Positions 34,079 through 45,587 of a stretch of DNA of 64,000 nucleotides are shown here, piece after piece; position 1 is the first letter of the stretch, and the number at the start of each line of letters is the position of its first letter. The notes beneath the pieces are model-generated. The model was not told the origin of the DNA. It searched no databases and saw nothing but the letters and a program-made list of their open reading frames with translations. The stretch comes from Glebionis coronaria (lineage: Eukaryota; Streptophyta; Magnoliopsida; Asterales; Asteraceae): the NCBI GenBank assembly GCA_025667525.1, contig CM046879.1:384237039-384301038 (forward strand), written 5' to 3'. The position numbers were made by a program, and so were the translations under genes.

Positions 34079-35930
34079 TTCGGGACCGAGTCAGGCTCGC
34101 GACTCGGTAAACAAAAACAAGCGCTCCTCGGGAGGCAACCCGAGTATCTATCCCCCTTTCCCGTTTTTCATCATAAGTGTAGGGGGAGCTATATAGGTTG
34201 CTTGTTTTTGGATGGTGATGTGATTACAGGGATTATTGCACTCTTGGAATCTTTGAAGAACCGTGATCCCATGTTATCCGAAATCTGGTTCTATCTCTCA
34301 ACTATCGTGATTCAATTTTCTTCATACTCACATTTGAAATTGATCACTTTAGTCGTCTTTTCCTTAACTTGAGTTAACCAACGTGCACAATGTCATAAGT
34401 GTAGGGGAGACCCTTCCCACATGCTTAAACATTGAGGACAATGTTTATCTTAAGTGTAGGGGGGACTTCTATCGAAGTTTTAAGTGTACTTTTCCATGAA
34501 AATGCCTTCATTTAACCGGAAAATCATACTTTCATATGTATATACCCCGCAATAAAGTCAAAAATATTAATAAAATGGTGTAGCTAGTTTTGAAATCTTG
34601 AACATATTAGGCCCGTTGCGTTTATTTTGACTCAACCCGAATAGACTTATTCTAGTTTATTCTAGCTAGTATCCTTAACCATATAGACCTTAATTGGTTT
34701 ATTAGGCTAAGTGTCCACGAGTCTCATTACTTGAGACTTTAAATTGTGGAGGACGAGAAATGATAGAGTCAATTATAAGTCGGTATTCTTGCACAAGCTC
34801 ACTTGGTGTAATTATTTGCCTATTCTCCCATCACTTGCTAATAATTTATCTGCAATAAGTAAGGTCGTACGATTTGAAAGGTTACTTAGCTTCTAGCCCA
34901 AGATCGTTTAAAAGTTGCTCGGTAATGACGAGAGTTCATAGCCAAGGCATAACTTATGAAGCGGGGCGCGAAGATTGGCGAGTCCAAAAAGGCCCTAACA
35001 AGGCATGAGGATTCAATTTTATTGCTGAAGATCCAAAAGTGATGTGAAAAGCATTATTCCCAAAATCAATATGAAGGATCAAGACTCACGACGAAAAGCA
35101 ATCAACTCCCACAAAGATGATGGAGAAGTCTATCCGAAAAGACCCTAACAAGGTATGAGGATAAATAGATCCAAGTCCGAAAAGGAGGCGGATCGTTGTA
35201 TCTCAAAATCCCAATTAGAGATTGAAGAAATAATCATGAAGTCGTGGTCAACAAAGTTGGAGTACCTCTCAAAAGTCTCCAAAGTGAAGAAATTCTATTA
35301 TGATGAGAAGACCATTATCTCAAGAACGTCTCTCGAAGATATGAAGTATGAAGTACATGCTAAATATCGGCCCGAGAAAGGTCTCAAATCGTGAACCGAG
35401 TTATGCCAAGATATGAACTTTTTGATATCCCGAGAAGCAGTTTTAAGAGATTTTGTCCTTTAGCTAACTATTGATCAAATCGTCCTACTTTGCTTTCAGC
35501 CTAAATAAACTATCGAAATGAGTCCAAAAATGCATCTTCATGATCATTCTAAGACAAAAATAAAATATAAGAGATACACCTAGGAATAAGGGAGTTTAAG
35601 CATTTAATTAAGCCATGTGTGTAAGTGTTTGAATTGCTAACTTATAATAACAATGATCTCGTTTTTAAGCTTAGTTTGGGGAACGTGAAACTTGAGGGTG
35701 ATAAGTCTTCGCAGCACCAAAGCCCTAATGTAAGTCCTCGATCTCTTTACGAGTTATTCCCACATAGCTATGTTCTATCCTTTTATTAACTTTAAATTTC
35801 TCTTAGTGCTTTAATTTTTGTTTAGTAGTATTTGAATAAGGCCAAGGTAAATTAATTATGAGAAAAGTGTAATGTTGCTTTATCACTAAGCATTGCATGA
35901 GGGCATGGCAATGGTTAAGTGTAGGGGATT
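34079..35930 (+). other. Athila-A 3' untranslated region
   Basis: Same plan as in Athila-B: paired stem-loops 34086-34144, TAAGTGTAGGGG tracts near 34174, 34395 and 34451, the ACATTGAGGACAATGT hairpin at 34429, the shared block, and the polypurine tract at 35915-35930. A 79-codon frame at 35155-35394 matches the Athila-B frame for its first 43 residues with one difference, but lacks an upstream start of its own. I do not call it a gene. Confidence 0.75.
34086..34144 (+). other. Paired stem-loops after pol (copy 4 of 4)
   Basis: CCGAGTC (34086-34092) pairs with GACTCGG (34101-34107). CTCGGG (34127-34132) pairs with CCCGAG (34139-34144). Confidence 0.65.
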
Positions 35931-37588
35931 TGATAGGTGTGTAAACACCCATCTTTTCTACCACTTATTTCTTGCTAAAACAAGACCAAAACGCGTATTT
36001 AATGTCATTTGTTTGGAATTATGCGTGGTTTGTGTGTTTGTTATGTTTTCAGAGCCAACCGGATAAATATTGGAGAAAACATGGGATTGTACGGGTTTTA
36101 TCAAGGAAAAAGACTGAAGACGAAGTCTATTGTCCAAGAGATGCAAAAGATTTGAAGTCAATGGGCCTATTTGAAGATTTATCGAAGAAAAGGACCAAAG
36201 ACGGAAGATTCACAAATGTCGAAGAAAGTCAAGTCTATTTAACGAAGAAATTAAAAGACGAGTTGAATTTAATCGACGACAAATCCCGAATCAGAATCGA
36301 AAACGTCAACTTTTCTGAAAAGACGAGAAGACAAAAAGAAGGGAAGAAAGCCCACTCACCAACAAAGGGAGAAGCCTATAAATACTCCTCCCATTCAAGA
36401 CTCTAGCATCTTCCTTTTCAGTTATTCTTCTTCCTAGTTTTTAGGAACCATCTCCCTTAAGGAGTGGTTTTAATCTTTGTTTGATTTATCTTCCAATCTT
36501 GTAAGTTAATCTTTTCTTGTTTGTTGAATCTTAATTCATTAATACAAATCATCTTTTAATCTTTCCATCATCTTGTTCTTCATATCTTTTTGATTCTTAG
36601 TTCTTAAATTTCATTCGTTTGGTTTGATTGTCAAAAGTAAGTGGGTTTTGTGATTTTGTTGTTTTGGATTCAAGCTTTCTTTGAGTAGAGGATTAGTGGT
36701 AAAATTGGTTTAAGTTTTGATCAAAAATTTGGTGATTTTTGGTTTTGAATTCGTGATCTTTCATTTCCCCTGTTCTTCGCTACAGTATCTGATCTCGCCC
36801 AGATTCCGAATAAGGAATCTGGGGTTTTGTCTATTCGGAATATTTCATTTATTCAGAATAGAGGTAATTTTTCTTGGCTGTTCGGAATATTTCAATTATT
36901 CCGAGTAGTGGTAGATTTTCTTTGTTATTCGGAATATCTCCATTATTCCGAATAGGCTTTCAAATTTATTCCGCATAGGTGATTTTTCCGCATAAGGGTC
37001 TCTCTTCAAATATTCCGCATAGTCTGATTTCATTTCCTCTATTCGGAATATTTTCCATATTCCGAATAGCCCCATTATTCCGCATAGAATCTTGCTTTCC
37101 GAACAAGGCATTTTTCCGCATAAGGGAGTTTATTCCGAGTTAGACATTTTTCCGCATAGTCATAATTTTCCGAATAGGCCCTCGTTTTCCGCATAAGAGA
37201 TTTGTTCCGCATGGTACTAATTATTCCGAGTAAGGGAAACATTCCGAATGGAGCAGTACATTCCGCATAGCAAGAAGGATTCCGAATAAGAGAGTTCCAG
37301 TTTTATTTTTTTATAAGGTATTTTCTACTGTTTCATTTAAAGTCTGGATTTATTTTCATTTCTAGTCTCTAGTGTTATTTTATTACTTGTCTTTATCAGT
37401 TTAGTAGATTTAGACCCAAGCTCCCCCTTTTTAGTCACCAATTACAACGATTCCACTATTGACCGTGATCGATTCGAGAAGATACCGAGAACGAAACAAC
37501 GATAGATATATCAATTGGGTACGAGCAACGCAAAGAGAGATCTTGCAAGCAAAAACCTTTTTATTAACCAACCAAAAGTCAGTTATTA
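35931..37588 (+). repeat. Athila-A 3' LTR
   Basis: 1658 bp, the same length as the 5' LTR. TATA box at 36377, TTCCG array at about 36803-37291. Followed by GCTTT and the resumed copia-1 sequence. Confidence 0.95.
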
Positions 37589-37593
37589 GCTTT

Positions 37594-39922
37594 CTAGAAT
37601 TAAATGAAGTATTAAGTGCATAAAGTATAAGCATGTGGGGACGACTTCTTCTCGGATTCCGCAAAACCACCGTCTTCAAATGCCGCAACATAAGTAGACA
37701 CGAACGAAATGGCTTTGAACATTTCATTCTAATTCGGCAGCAATTTACCTCCGGTCGGTGAAGACCGTTGGACGATATAAAATATCGTACTTGTGGCATG
37801 TAGATTTAACTAAAATCTCCTTGACAAGATTTCGCGGGTAAACCCGTTCTCTTTACTGAACCGTCCAAAGCTGGCTGTGAACGTAAAGAGTGGATCATTT
37901 GGATAAAATTATCCGCATGATTGAAGCCGTCAATTCTGATTCCTGGAACAAGTTTGATTCATTAAAGAATCGCACCCTCGTTGCTTTCCAGTTCTCACGA
38001 GCTTGATTAATATAGAATCTTGCAAGTTACCTACCAAGTGCTGTTTGAGGTTAACACTAGAAGGATCTCCACTCATCACTATGAACACTAAGGTATCACT
38101 CTGAGTGTTCTGACAAGATCACTTAGATATTGCGTAGAGGCCTGGAACGTGTTTAAATTCAGTTAAGAATTAAACCACTACTGCTTTCCAGTTATCACAA
38201 GCTTGATTCATAAAGAATCGCACAAGTCACCTACCATGAGCTTTTTGATATTCGCTCAAGAAGTATTTCCATCTTCATTGTAAATAATTTCGTATTACTC
38301 GGATGTTCAGGCATGATCATGAAGATTTTGCGTAGGACTCTTAATATCTTTCTTACTTTTCACAGAGTGTGAAGAAGCAAGGAAATATGGAAGTGTGTCC
38401 TAATGAGATATTTGATGATCTCAAATGGCTCTAGACTCAATCGTGCATTTTTGGATTTTTAGTGATCGGAGGCTGGAGAGGAGTGCAACCATTTCAATAC
38501 CAGTTTACTCGGAGTGAATAAATCGATATATAATGCGTTGTCTCCGTGTAAATAAAACAAATACCTTTTAAGAGATATCTGAGTTAGCTGGGATGGGTTG
38601 TGTAATGCATCACTGGGTCCTTGATGTCTTATCTTCAATATCAAGCATCATTAAAAATGATCTCAATAGCATATGTATTGACCCGGTTTCTACTTAAGTT
38701 GTAAGGAGGGCTTCTTTCTTTAGACCCTTTATCTTTACAATTCTTTTTCATTCTTCAACCCCTTCAATGCTTACTAATACATCATAACTAGCACCTTGTT
38801 GTGATTGTTCCAGTGCTAACTTAAGTACTTGGTCGGCATTCAGCTACGTTCACAATCTTTCTCCATCTTTCCTAAGGACTACTATTTCTAGCAATGGAAT
38901 GTACTTGGGAAGATTCCTTCGGTTTTGGAAGAATCATTGGACTTAACCTATCCTACCATCCTTATGTCACCACAATCTTCATCGTCGTGAAATAAATGGG
39001 TTTAGGGTAAGTATATGTTACCATGAAATCCATTTTGATATAGCAAATCCATTTTTCTTCCCCTTAACATATGCCACGATATTCGAAAACATTTTTCACA
39101 TGTCAGGATGAGCCATCACGTTAAGTCAAACCATTCGTGATAATTTCCCATATTAAATCACATTTTCTCCCCCATATTAAAAATATTAACCCAATCGATG
39201 TTTTTAATATCAATTGATTTAATGAAGTTTTAATAAAGGTTTTGGGATGAAACATCCAAGTCCGTTTAATCTTCATGAGACCAATTTGTGAGAAATGATA
39301 CCGATTTATAACATAATCACATATTCACCATATTTAGAAGAAATTGACAAGGTTGGACCTGATTGATGAGAACATCATATGAAAAGATCAAATGGTTCTT
39401 GTTCACGAATGTTGGTCGCATCGTCATGTCTGAAGTCATTTTTTGACACTACATGTACGATTGGTATTGTTGTCTTGATACCAATTTGCGTACTTGGCAC
39501 GTTCGGCATCGAAGATTCTGAATGCTTGACAATTTCTCCCCCTCAATTGTTGACCCGTGTTCTGTTGAAAGAGCTGTAGTCATCGTTTGAGTAGTCGAAT
39601 CGTCGAGTATGTAAATACCAAATGTAGATAGCTATGGTTGTAGAGATGATAACTTCAAAAAAACATGACTTCTCTTGTTTTAACAAATGAATGCACTGAA
39701 GCGTACATAGATTTGTGTTAGACCAAGTTATAAATTTACTTGACTTTAATGTGAAAACCGGGTTGTAGTTAAAAATAACAACAAGCCAAGTAAACACACT
39801 TTAATGGTAAGAACACACACACATTTTGAGAGAGAAAGTATGAAAACACAGTTTGAGAGAGAAAGTATTTACATTAAACTGTTTTCATAAGCATCATCCA
39901 TTTCATAGAAAACACGTCTAAC
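37594..39922 (-). other. copia-1 internal noncoding region in place of pol
   Basis: No protease, integrase or RT motif is visible in any frame. The region runs parallel to 62208-64000 of copia-3, so it is a regular part of this subfamily rather than random decay. It includes a two-unit tandem repeat (37942-38336) and minus-strand GGGGGAGA tracts (near 39165 and 39535). A 60-bp piece near 39808-39866 repeats the LTR sequence GGTAAGAACACACACACA...TTTGAGAGAGAAAGTATG. Confidence 0.7.
37942..38336 (-). repeat. Two-unit about 199-bp tandem repeat
   Basis: On the plus strand each unit starts CCTGGAAC (37942 and 38141). It then has TTGCTTTCCAGTT, CACGAGCTTGATT and ACCTACCA in order, and ends near TTGCGTAG. 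The same two-unit arrangement occurs in copia-2 (60779, 60980) and copia-3 (62553, 62754). Confidence 0.75.
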
Positions 39923-42166
39923 TTATTCTATTTCCAAAAGCAAATCTTGATCAATATTACTAAGACAAGCTTTAACATTCCTTACAAACAGAACAATTTC
40001 GTTTCGAAACGCAGTTCTAGTGTGCTCAAAATTCCATTCACCTTTCGTTATGGCCAAAGCCGTCGTACGTTCCAAAATGACCTTGTCAAAATCAGCAAAG
40101 TGTTGGTGCACTGCAATTAAGCTATCTGACACCTTACTTACCGGTGGGATTAACTAAGTTAAATCCTTTTTGACAAGTGTAGGAACATACTAGGAAGGTT
40201 TTTCGTTGACAAATTTTGAGGCACAAAAACTGTTAATTGAGCTAATTCCTTTTGTAAACAAATACGAGTCTTTTTATCAAATTGATCTTTATTATGCTTA
40301 TCATAATCAATCTTATGGAATTTTGAAAGCATTTTAGAATGAGTTTCTTCCGCAAGTGACTGTGTCTCCTCAGTACTACGAACATAAGGTGCTTCTTTCG
40401 ATTTGCCAATTAGGGTCACATCACAAAGACAAGGAATATATTCCTGAGCTTGTTTTGCATAACCGAGATTAGGTGGTAAATCTTACAGACGCTTAAGTTC
40501 GAGTTCTTTAAAGGATTTAGTTAAAAGATGAACCTTTTCTGTGGAAGCGTATTGTTTTAAAAGCTTTTGTTCTTTGAATTTAAGAAGTTTGGTAGCATTA
40601 ATTTCCGATTCAAACTTTTTAGACTCTAGAGTTTCGAAATCCATTTTAAGTTTCTGAAATTATTGACAACCGACTCTTTTGCTTTTAATTCATTGGAAAG
40701 ATTAGCTTTTAATGATTCTATTTCTTTCAAGTGTTCAATCTTTTCAAAATGAAATTGGTCAAATTCAGAACACGTTATTTTATCAGCTTGAGGGACCATT
40801 TCAAAAGCTTTGACCTTTTCTTTATGCAACGCAAGCTCGGCTGTTAGGGTGGAATTCGTATCTACGGATTGTCTGAGAGCAATATGCATTTGATCAATAA
40901 TATGTTTAGGCACCATGACCAAATCATGTTGAGCATAAGATTCCATACCCATCGTAGCATTTGGTTGAGGTTCACTCAAATGTGTAGGATTGGTTACCAC
41001 ATCATTTGAGTTACTAGTTCCAGAATGTTGTTCGAGGTTGTTATTTTCATGCCCAACTTGATGTGGGTTATCATCATTACCAAGATTGATTGTGGTGGGT
41101 ACCTCGCTGACGACATCAGAACCGTAGTGAGAGAGATTAGCAACAAGAGCAGCTGAGGCTGAGTGAATGTCATCACAATCCGAATCATATGCATCAAGAT
41201 CGTCCGCTTGATATGATGCATTTGAAGTAGAAACGACTGCAATGCCTTCATTATATGTTGCCCCTGGGTCTGCAAGAAATGCTAACTCTTCGGAATCTAA
41301 AATCTTTCCCTTAGACTGAGCATCAACCAAATACATCTTCTCACGAAACCATGTTGCATCCCTTCTTCTTTTTGGCAGAGTGCATTCCCTAGCCATATGA
41401 CCTTGTCCTCGGAAATTATAGCAAGTCACAACCTTTTGAGGACCAATAGGGCTTCCATTTCCTTTATCTTGAGAATTCACAGCTTGAGCATTCACAGTCC
41501 TTGTAGGAGGTCCATATGAATTTTGCCTTCCCTGAATAGGTTGCACCGTCACTTGACCATTTTGAACAGTGGCTTGTTGTCGAGGATTTGAAGAGGTGCG
41601 GAGCTAATTGTTTGTTGGTGGAAATCCTCTAGTTTCAACAAGTTTTGACAAGTAGGCAGTGAGATGGTTTAGAACATCAGCTGGCGTATCATTTGGAGTA
41701 AATACATGTGCTTGGATTGGTGGAAGTTCATTGGAGTAGAAGGCTTGTGCTGGTTGTGCTTTAATTGGAAAATATCCTTGATGAGGATTATAGTCCATTG
41801 GAGAAGTGTTGGCTTGTGATGGTGATGTCTGATGTAGTGGTTGCTGTAGGAAAGATTGTTGATGAAATCTTTATTGAAATGCTTGTTGTGGCATCATTAG
41901 TGGTTGATAAGATGGTTGTTGTGGTTGCTGATAGGTGTGTGGTGGTGGCTGCTGCAAGTATGATGGTTGTTGATAAGTATAAGCCATGTTTTGTTGAGAA
42001 GTATACAAGGCAAGTGGATCATGAACTTGAGGTGTGGACTACCGAGCCTCAATCACATGGAATTCGTGTTGTTGAAGAAAAGCTTGAAGTTGATCCACAT
42101 TGGTGTTATGCAAGTCCTTAGACAATTGAATATCCGTCACGTACTTACGCCATTCTGAAGGAAGGG
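39923..42166 (-). pseudogene. copia-1 gag C-terminal part and Gag-protease linker
   Basis: On the minus strand it starts at TLPSEWRKYVTDI, directly against the end of T, and runs through the capsid C-terminus and a Gln/Pro-rich stretch. The knuckle near 41410 reads CYNFRGQGHMAREC. The segment FLADPGATYNEG...YQADDLDAYDSDCDD follows. Linker pieces are at 40159-40419 and 39923-40132 (FADFDKVILERTTALAITKG). There are several stops (for example after EFHVIEAR and after FPPTNN). The second zinc cysteine is Phe, so the knuckle is probably dead. From memory the family is common in Asteraceae genomes. The N-terminal part lies at 54228-54644. Confidence 0.85.
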
Positions 42167-45100
42167 TGTTATATTATGAACTCACTTATTTTTGTGAAGA
42201 AATTTGGGTTTACGTCTTGAAGTAGCATCGACTACGTCTAAACCGGAGGATTCTACGTTACGTGCTTACGTTTACATACACCGTCTTTGGTGACAGTCCG
42301 ACATTTTAGGAAATAAATTTATCCGTGAATATTATTTTGGAGTTTTAAATTTGTGTTGGTTCATAAACTCACAAATTTACGAGAAGAGATTAGGACTTAC
42401 TTTCATAATTTAAAGTCCTTTACGACTAAACCGGAAACCCTAGGTTTACGTATTTACATTTTTGAACTCTGTTTTTGACGAGACAATTTTTATTAGATTC
42501 GTTTTGTGCCCTTGCTTCATAATTTATAAAAACGTTTTTCGTAAAACGACCCGAGGTCACGCAAATCAAGGAAACTAGAATCGAGGAATACCCGTAAATT
42601 AATGGGGATCGAACAAGTACATACTTGTCCCACCCCCACACATGGCTAAACAAAGCTAACAACACCATGTGGTGTCAAGCTTACAAGATAAGCTAAGACA
42701 CATGTCTTAGTTTACTTGTAAACTAGCAACCAACATCAAAACCACCACCTCAAACCATTTTTATTTATTTCAACACATGCAAACCACTAAACACTCTCCT
42801 CCCTCTCTCTAAAATTCGTCCCAAACTCATCCAAAACAACCCCCATTTGATCTTGATTCAACCATAAATCATATGTATAATTTACATATGATGAAAACCC
42901 ATTGAAGTTATGAAGATTGGAGGTGATCTTAACATGTAAAAAGGAGTTTTCAAGGGAGTTTGGGGCTGATTTCTCAAGGAGTTTTCATGAAGAACAAGGG
43001 ATAATTTTTGGAGGAATCTACAAATACTTGGTGATCCTAGAAGTGGTGTTGATATCTCATAAGATTGGTTACCCAAAACCATGTCTTGTTCATCCAAAAG
43101 CTCATCATTTCATCACTTTGGTGGTATAAAGATTGTTCTCCCCATCCTCTTGTTATTTTGATTATGTAATCATGTATTTTATTTTTCATTGTATATGTAT
43201 ATGATGAATATATGATGATAAAAATGTTGTGTGGGGATCAAGTGTTGATAAATATGATTAAAGAGATGAAAAACCATAGGTAACAAGGTTAAAATCTTGC
43301 TAAATATGAGGGTTGTATAAAAACAGTAAGTAACCAAATGTTAAACTGATAAAATGGCATGGTGGAATCAGTTTACAGTAAGTATTAGATGTCTACACAT
43401 GTGAGAGTTGGCCATGCAATGGAATCATTAGGATGAGTGAGATATGATCAAAACAAGTTTAGATTACAAATCTGAGTTCACTGTTTTGGACGATTTTTAG
43501 AAAATACTTAAAGGCTGATTCAACAGTAGCTATAGTAGAGTTAAATGGAGCACATACCATGTAGTTTATGTCATAAAAATCTGAGCTTCTATCTCCATAT
43601 ATAACTCTAGATATGGCTGTTTTGGTGAACATGAAAGTAAAAATCAGATTTTGGAAATTAAAGTATAATAGTATTATATAAGCACTCAAATAAAAATAGT
43701 ATAAAATGTGAATTAAAACCCACTAACTCATATAATACATTTATATAAATATGTATAAGGATAAATAAATGGACATTTTATAAAAATGGTAGTTTGATAA
43801 GTTTTATAAATTATAAAACTATAAACATGATTTTTACGACTTTTTCGGCTATTACCGTAAAATTAACGTTTTTGTTAAATAAAACTTAGACGGTTGGACC
43901 CGTCTAATGTAAACTTTTATAAACTCATATACTGATATATAAACATATATAACAAGTAAAAACCGATAAAACCCGAACTATATGACATACGGACATTAAC
44001 AGGCTAAGTTAACGTTATTGGACTAATAATACAACAAAATGGACTAAAACACTTATAAACTTATTTATTGGGCTTAACCCATTTGGGCCCAAAATGTAAA
44101 GTGTGATACTGATAATAAAAGTATAATTGGGCTAATATAATATATTGGGCTTGTAATGGGCCTATTGGGCCTAAAACATGTAAATAGGTAAAACTAGTAA
44201 ACTAGTATAAAAGTTATCAACACTTAACACTAAAATGAGTAAATGAGAATATGTAAACCCACTTGATCATCATATATATAAAATCATCATATGTATACAT
44301 AATTGTTATTTTTATAAAGTCATTGGACAAGAGTCTAAGACGAGTATTATTTGTCTAGGTTTCCGTGATTGAAGCACGTATCGTACGTCCGAATTGCCGA
44401 TAACCCGCCTTCCCACATAAACGTGAGTTCATAGCCTCGCGCTCTTTTAAATGTTTTTATGAAATGTTTTATAAACCCGCGAGGGAGATAACATGTTAGT
44501 TTTTATAAAATACGACACCATTTGTCCCGATTGTTTGTTTATTGATTTGGACCCGAATGATTGTATGACCCGATTGTATGACCCGATAAATGATTAAATG
44601 ACCCGTCAGATGAAATTAAATGGATTATTAAAGTTAGGTTATGTCACTAAAAGTTCCATTAGCATGAATTGTGAACTACCGGGACTTTGTAGACGCTTAT
44701 GCATATAATAGTACTATTTGGGGACGATCACCCCAGTTCGCGCCTTGACGGTTGATCCCCGTCGTGCCACATTGATTGGTAAGCGAATTTATGTATGAGA
44801 AGATTTACATAGCGTGACCTTTGTGACGACACGCTAATTTAGATGGGAAAATGAGTTTCGGGCTAGCTACCCGTTGTTCGTTGTAGTAAGGTAACAATGT
44901 CATGCGGCTTATAATAATCCGATTAACGAAATATTGCTATACGCACCGAATTACGATGTATTGCCTGACTCGCAATACGGGGTCATACTATTGATATTAT
45001 GATCGTGTTTTGGTTTTATATAACCATATTCATATAACGGTTTTTAATTAACTCTATACAACGTTATAAAACGTATTGTATGATATTTTTACGACATTGG

Positions 45101-45572
45101 TTCGTATAATGATTTTGAAGGCGAAAGCCTATATTATGATTTTGATAAGGATTTGTACAAAATGACTTTGACTATTTTATGGCCTACTACAAAGATTTGT
45201 ACAATGATTTTCGGTAATAATTATATACCGATGATATATTAATGGTTTCATTAAACTCTATGAATTCACTCGGCGTTATCGCTGACCTTTTCTTTTAACA
45301 TGTTTTATCTCAGGTACTTGAAGGTAATTCTCGGGAAGACAACAAGAATTCATGGCCCGCACTTAAACAATAATTTCCATTCGAATGCTTTGTAAAACTT
45401 GTATGAAATACAATGACTTGGGACCTATGTAAATCTGATATTTATGAATGGAAATGCTTTATTATTAAATGACGCGATTTTCAAGCGTTGTCTATGATGT
45501 GAGTAATATGCTATCCCGTAACACCAACGAGTCTTCCGCTGAATTGAATTGTGTATTTTTGGGGGTGTTACA
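42167..45572 (+). repeat. T 5' LTR, truncated at its start
   Basis: Begins at TGTTATATTATGAACTC, which lies 64 bp inside the right LTR, and ends GGGGGTGTTACA. AT-rich, noncoding, with GGGCTTGTAATGGGCC-type motifs near 44150. Confidence 0.85.
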
Positions 45573-45575
45573 GTT

Positions 45576-45587
45576 TGATACCAGAGC
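45576..45587 (+). promoter_or_regulatory. T primer binding site
   Basis: TGATACCAGAGC, two mismatches from the initiator-tRNA-Met complement TGGTATCAGAGC, 3 bp after the LTR. Confidence 0.6.

Larger units (their letters stand above)
15638..37588 (+). mobile_element. Athila-A: Ty3/gypsy Athila element containing Athila-B
   Basis: Identical-length 1658-bp LTRs (15638-17295 and 35931-37588) differ at about 7 positions. The 5-bp duplication GCTTT lies at 15633-15637 and 37589-37593. The copia-3 paralogue near 62200 has the same sequence with a single GCTTT and no insert. Internal order is primer site, gag-protease, [Athila-B], RT-RNase H-integrase, 3' region, polypurine tract. Without Athila-B and one duplicated GTGAC it is about 11.0 kb. 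It lies inside the 3' part of copia-1 and in the opposite orientation. Confidence 0.95.

Noticed and set aside
42426..43097. Minus-strand frames in the T LTRs, repeated at 51093-51764
   Set aside because: They occur in both LTR copies only because LTRs are duplicated, are short and show no recognisable protein features.
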